Origin: Planctomycetota bacterium | GTDB taxonomy: Bacteria > Planctomycetota > SZUA-567 | NCBI GenBank assembly: GCA_020860865.1 | Contig: JAJBTL010000356.1 | Coordinates: forward strand, 1 to 5,664 | Length of the DNA: 5,664 nt | Reading direction: 5' to 3' | Shown: piece after piece, positions 4,614 to 5,664 of the stretch | Numbering within the stretch: position 1 is the first letter of the stretch | Layout: each line of letters opens with the position of its first letter | Translations under genes and position numbers: made by a program | Notes under the pieces: model-generated | The model's input: only the letters and a program-made list of their open reading frames with translations | Databases searched by the model: none | Told to the model about the DNA's origin: nothing

Positions 4614-5664
4614 CTATCCCTGAACCGCCTTGGCCGCGCCGATAAACGCCGCGAACAACGGGTGCGGCTCGACCGGACGGCTCTTGAATTCGGGATGGAA
4701 AATGACCGCCACATACCACGGATGGCCCGGCACCTCGAACGCCTCGACCAACTGGCTGTCAGGATTGATGCCGGACACGACCAGCCCGGCCGCGACCAAC
4801 CGGTCGATGAGGTCCGGGTTCAGTTCGAACTCGTTCCGGTGGCGCTCGCGGACAAATTCCGCGTCGCCGTAGGCCCGCCGCAGGTTCGACTCCCGTTTCA
4901 AGGCCGCCGCGTACAGGCCTTTCCGGACCGCCACGCGGTCCCGGGTCGCTTTGCCGTCCTGGGTCAGGCGGGTGACGACGGCATTCCCGAGAGGCATGTC
5001 CCCGGTCTTGCCGATGCCGGCGTGGAAGGCGCTGTCCATCCCGGCGACGTTCCGGGCGAACTCGAGGGCGGCCAGTTCCATGCCCATGCCGATGCCGAAG
5101 AACGGGACATTGTTTTCCCTGGCCCAACGGATGGCGGCGAGACCGCCGTCGCAGCCGATGATGCCGGCCCCGTCCGGGAGGATGACGCCGCTGACCCCGG
5201 CCAGTTTCTCCCCGACGTTTTCGGCGGTGATTTCCGTCGAATCGACTTCCCACCGCTTGACCGACACATGGTTCGCCACGCCGCCGTGGAATAACGCTTC
5301 GGAGACGGATTTGTAACTGTCCGACATGGCGTGGTGGGCGCCGACGACGGCGATTTCCACCATGCCTTCCGGGTTCCCGGCGGTGTGGAGCATGGCCTTC
5401 CAGGCGCTGAGGTCCGGCTCCGGCGTCTCGAGGCGGAGCCGGTCGCAGATGATGCCGTCCGCGTTCTGGTCGTGGAGGATGACCGGAACCCCGTAGACGG
5501 TGAGGTCGACGTTCCGCTCGTCCAGGACGCAGTCGCGGCGGACATTGCAGAACATGGCGATTTTTTCCTTCACTCCGGGAGGAATAGCTTTTTCGGAGCG
5601 GCAGATGATCATATCGGGCTGAATGCCGTATTCGCGCAGTGTCTGCACCGAATGCTGGGTTGGT
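4614..5664 (-). CDS. pyrG: CTP synthase, 5'-truncated by window edge; glutaminase cysteine replaced by Gly
   Basis: CTP synthase converts UTP to CTP using ATP and ammonia, normally released from glutamine by a C-terminal class I amidotransferase domain. The right edge cuts the gene; about 349 codons remain, ending at TAG 4614-4616. They start at 'QHSV' of the UTP-binding loop, followed by 'GIQPDMIICRSEKAIP', 'IAMFCNV' and the rest of the synthetase domain. The glutaminase domain follows with 'SYKSVSEAL', 'ARENNVPFFGIGMGME', 'EFARNVAGM', 'ERHRNEFELN' and 'HPWYVAVIFHPEF'. The family 'GICLGMQ' reads 'GIGMGME': the nucleophile (Cys379 in E. coli) is Gly, codon 5088-5090. The triad His (4695-4697) and Glu (4689-4691) remain. 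The 'PGGFG' loop is 'PDGAG', and 'RHRHRYE' is 'RHRNEFE'. Glutamine hydrolysis is therefore unlikely, while ammonia-dependent synthesis could persist if the missing N-terminal half is intact. The identity is firm; its working role in the cell is open. Confidence 0.93.
   Translation of the reverse strand, partial: PTQHSVQTLREYGIQPDMIICRSEKAIPPGVKEKIAMFCNVRRDCVLDERNVDLTVYGVPVILHDQNADGIICDRLRLETPEPDLSAWKAMLHTAGNPEGMVEIAVVGAHHAMSDSYKSVSEALFHGGVANHVSVKRWEVDSTEITAENVGEKLAGVSGVILPDGAGIIGCDGGLAAIRWARENNVPFFGIGMGMELAALEFARNVAGMDSAFHAGIGKTGDMPLGNAVVTRLTQDGKATRDRVAVRKGLYAAALKRESNLRRAYGDAEFVRERHRNEFELNPDLIDRLVAAGLVVSGINPDSQLVEAFEVPGHPWYVAVIFHPEFKSRPVEPHPLFAAFIGAAKAVQG

Noticed and set aside
1..5664. CRISPR array, tRNA or rRNA gene, transposon ends, phage or defence genes
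   Set aside because: No repeat-spacer pattern, cloverleaf, terminal inverted repeats, transposase or defence motifs were seen; nearly all of the window is explained by the listed genes.

Overview
This 5.66 kb window is G+C-rich (well over half by eye) and tightly packed with bacterial housekeeping genes. Six genes run leftward on the minus strand. The end of a seventh, on the plus strand, enters from the left edge. The dense packing, the ROK kinase with a 'KKKTK' segment after its first glycine loop, and a MotA/TolQ/ExbB-type protein with its own signal peptide suggest a Gram-negative bacterium, perhaps of the PVC group (Planctomycetota, Lentisphaerota and relatives). That placement is a weak inference; no rRNA or marker search was possible.

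Layout in the direction of minus-strand transcription, from high to low coordinate: the C-terminal two thirds of a CTP synthase (pyrG, cut by the right edge, ends 4614); a 107-nt spacer with a hairpin; a ROK-family sugar kinase (4506-3490); NAD kinase nadK (3487-2654), starting 2 nt after the kinase stop; an 89-nt spacer; quinolinate phosphoribosyltransferase nadC (2564-1671), interrupted by an in-frame TAA at 1821-1823; a MotA/TolQ/ExbB-like membrane protein (1659-901), 11 nt further on; and plsY (904-287), overlapping it by 4 nt. A convergent glycosyltransferase tail ends at 222, leaving 64 bp between the two converging stops.

The genes supply basic metabolites and membrane: CTP, a phosphorylated sugar, NAD and NADP, and lysophosphatidic acid for phospholipids. 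Spacing supports at least two translationally coupled groups, ROK-nadK and nadC-exbB-like-plsY. There is no sign of a mobile element, CRISPR array, RNA gene or defence system, and I do not see a new multi-gene system.

Two things stand out. First, the CTP synthase has glycine where the glutaminase catalytic cysteine should be, with neighbouring active-site loops also changed, although the frame is open and the His and Glu of the triad remain. Second, nadC carries a TAA inside a short AT-rich stretch that looks like an in-frame insertion, and the conserved family C-terminus continues in the same frame behind it. Each could be biology (ammonia-dependent or regulatory CTP synthase; decay or recoding of nadC) or, for single bases, a sequence error.
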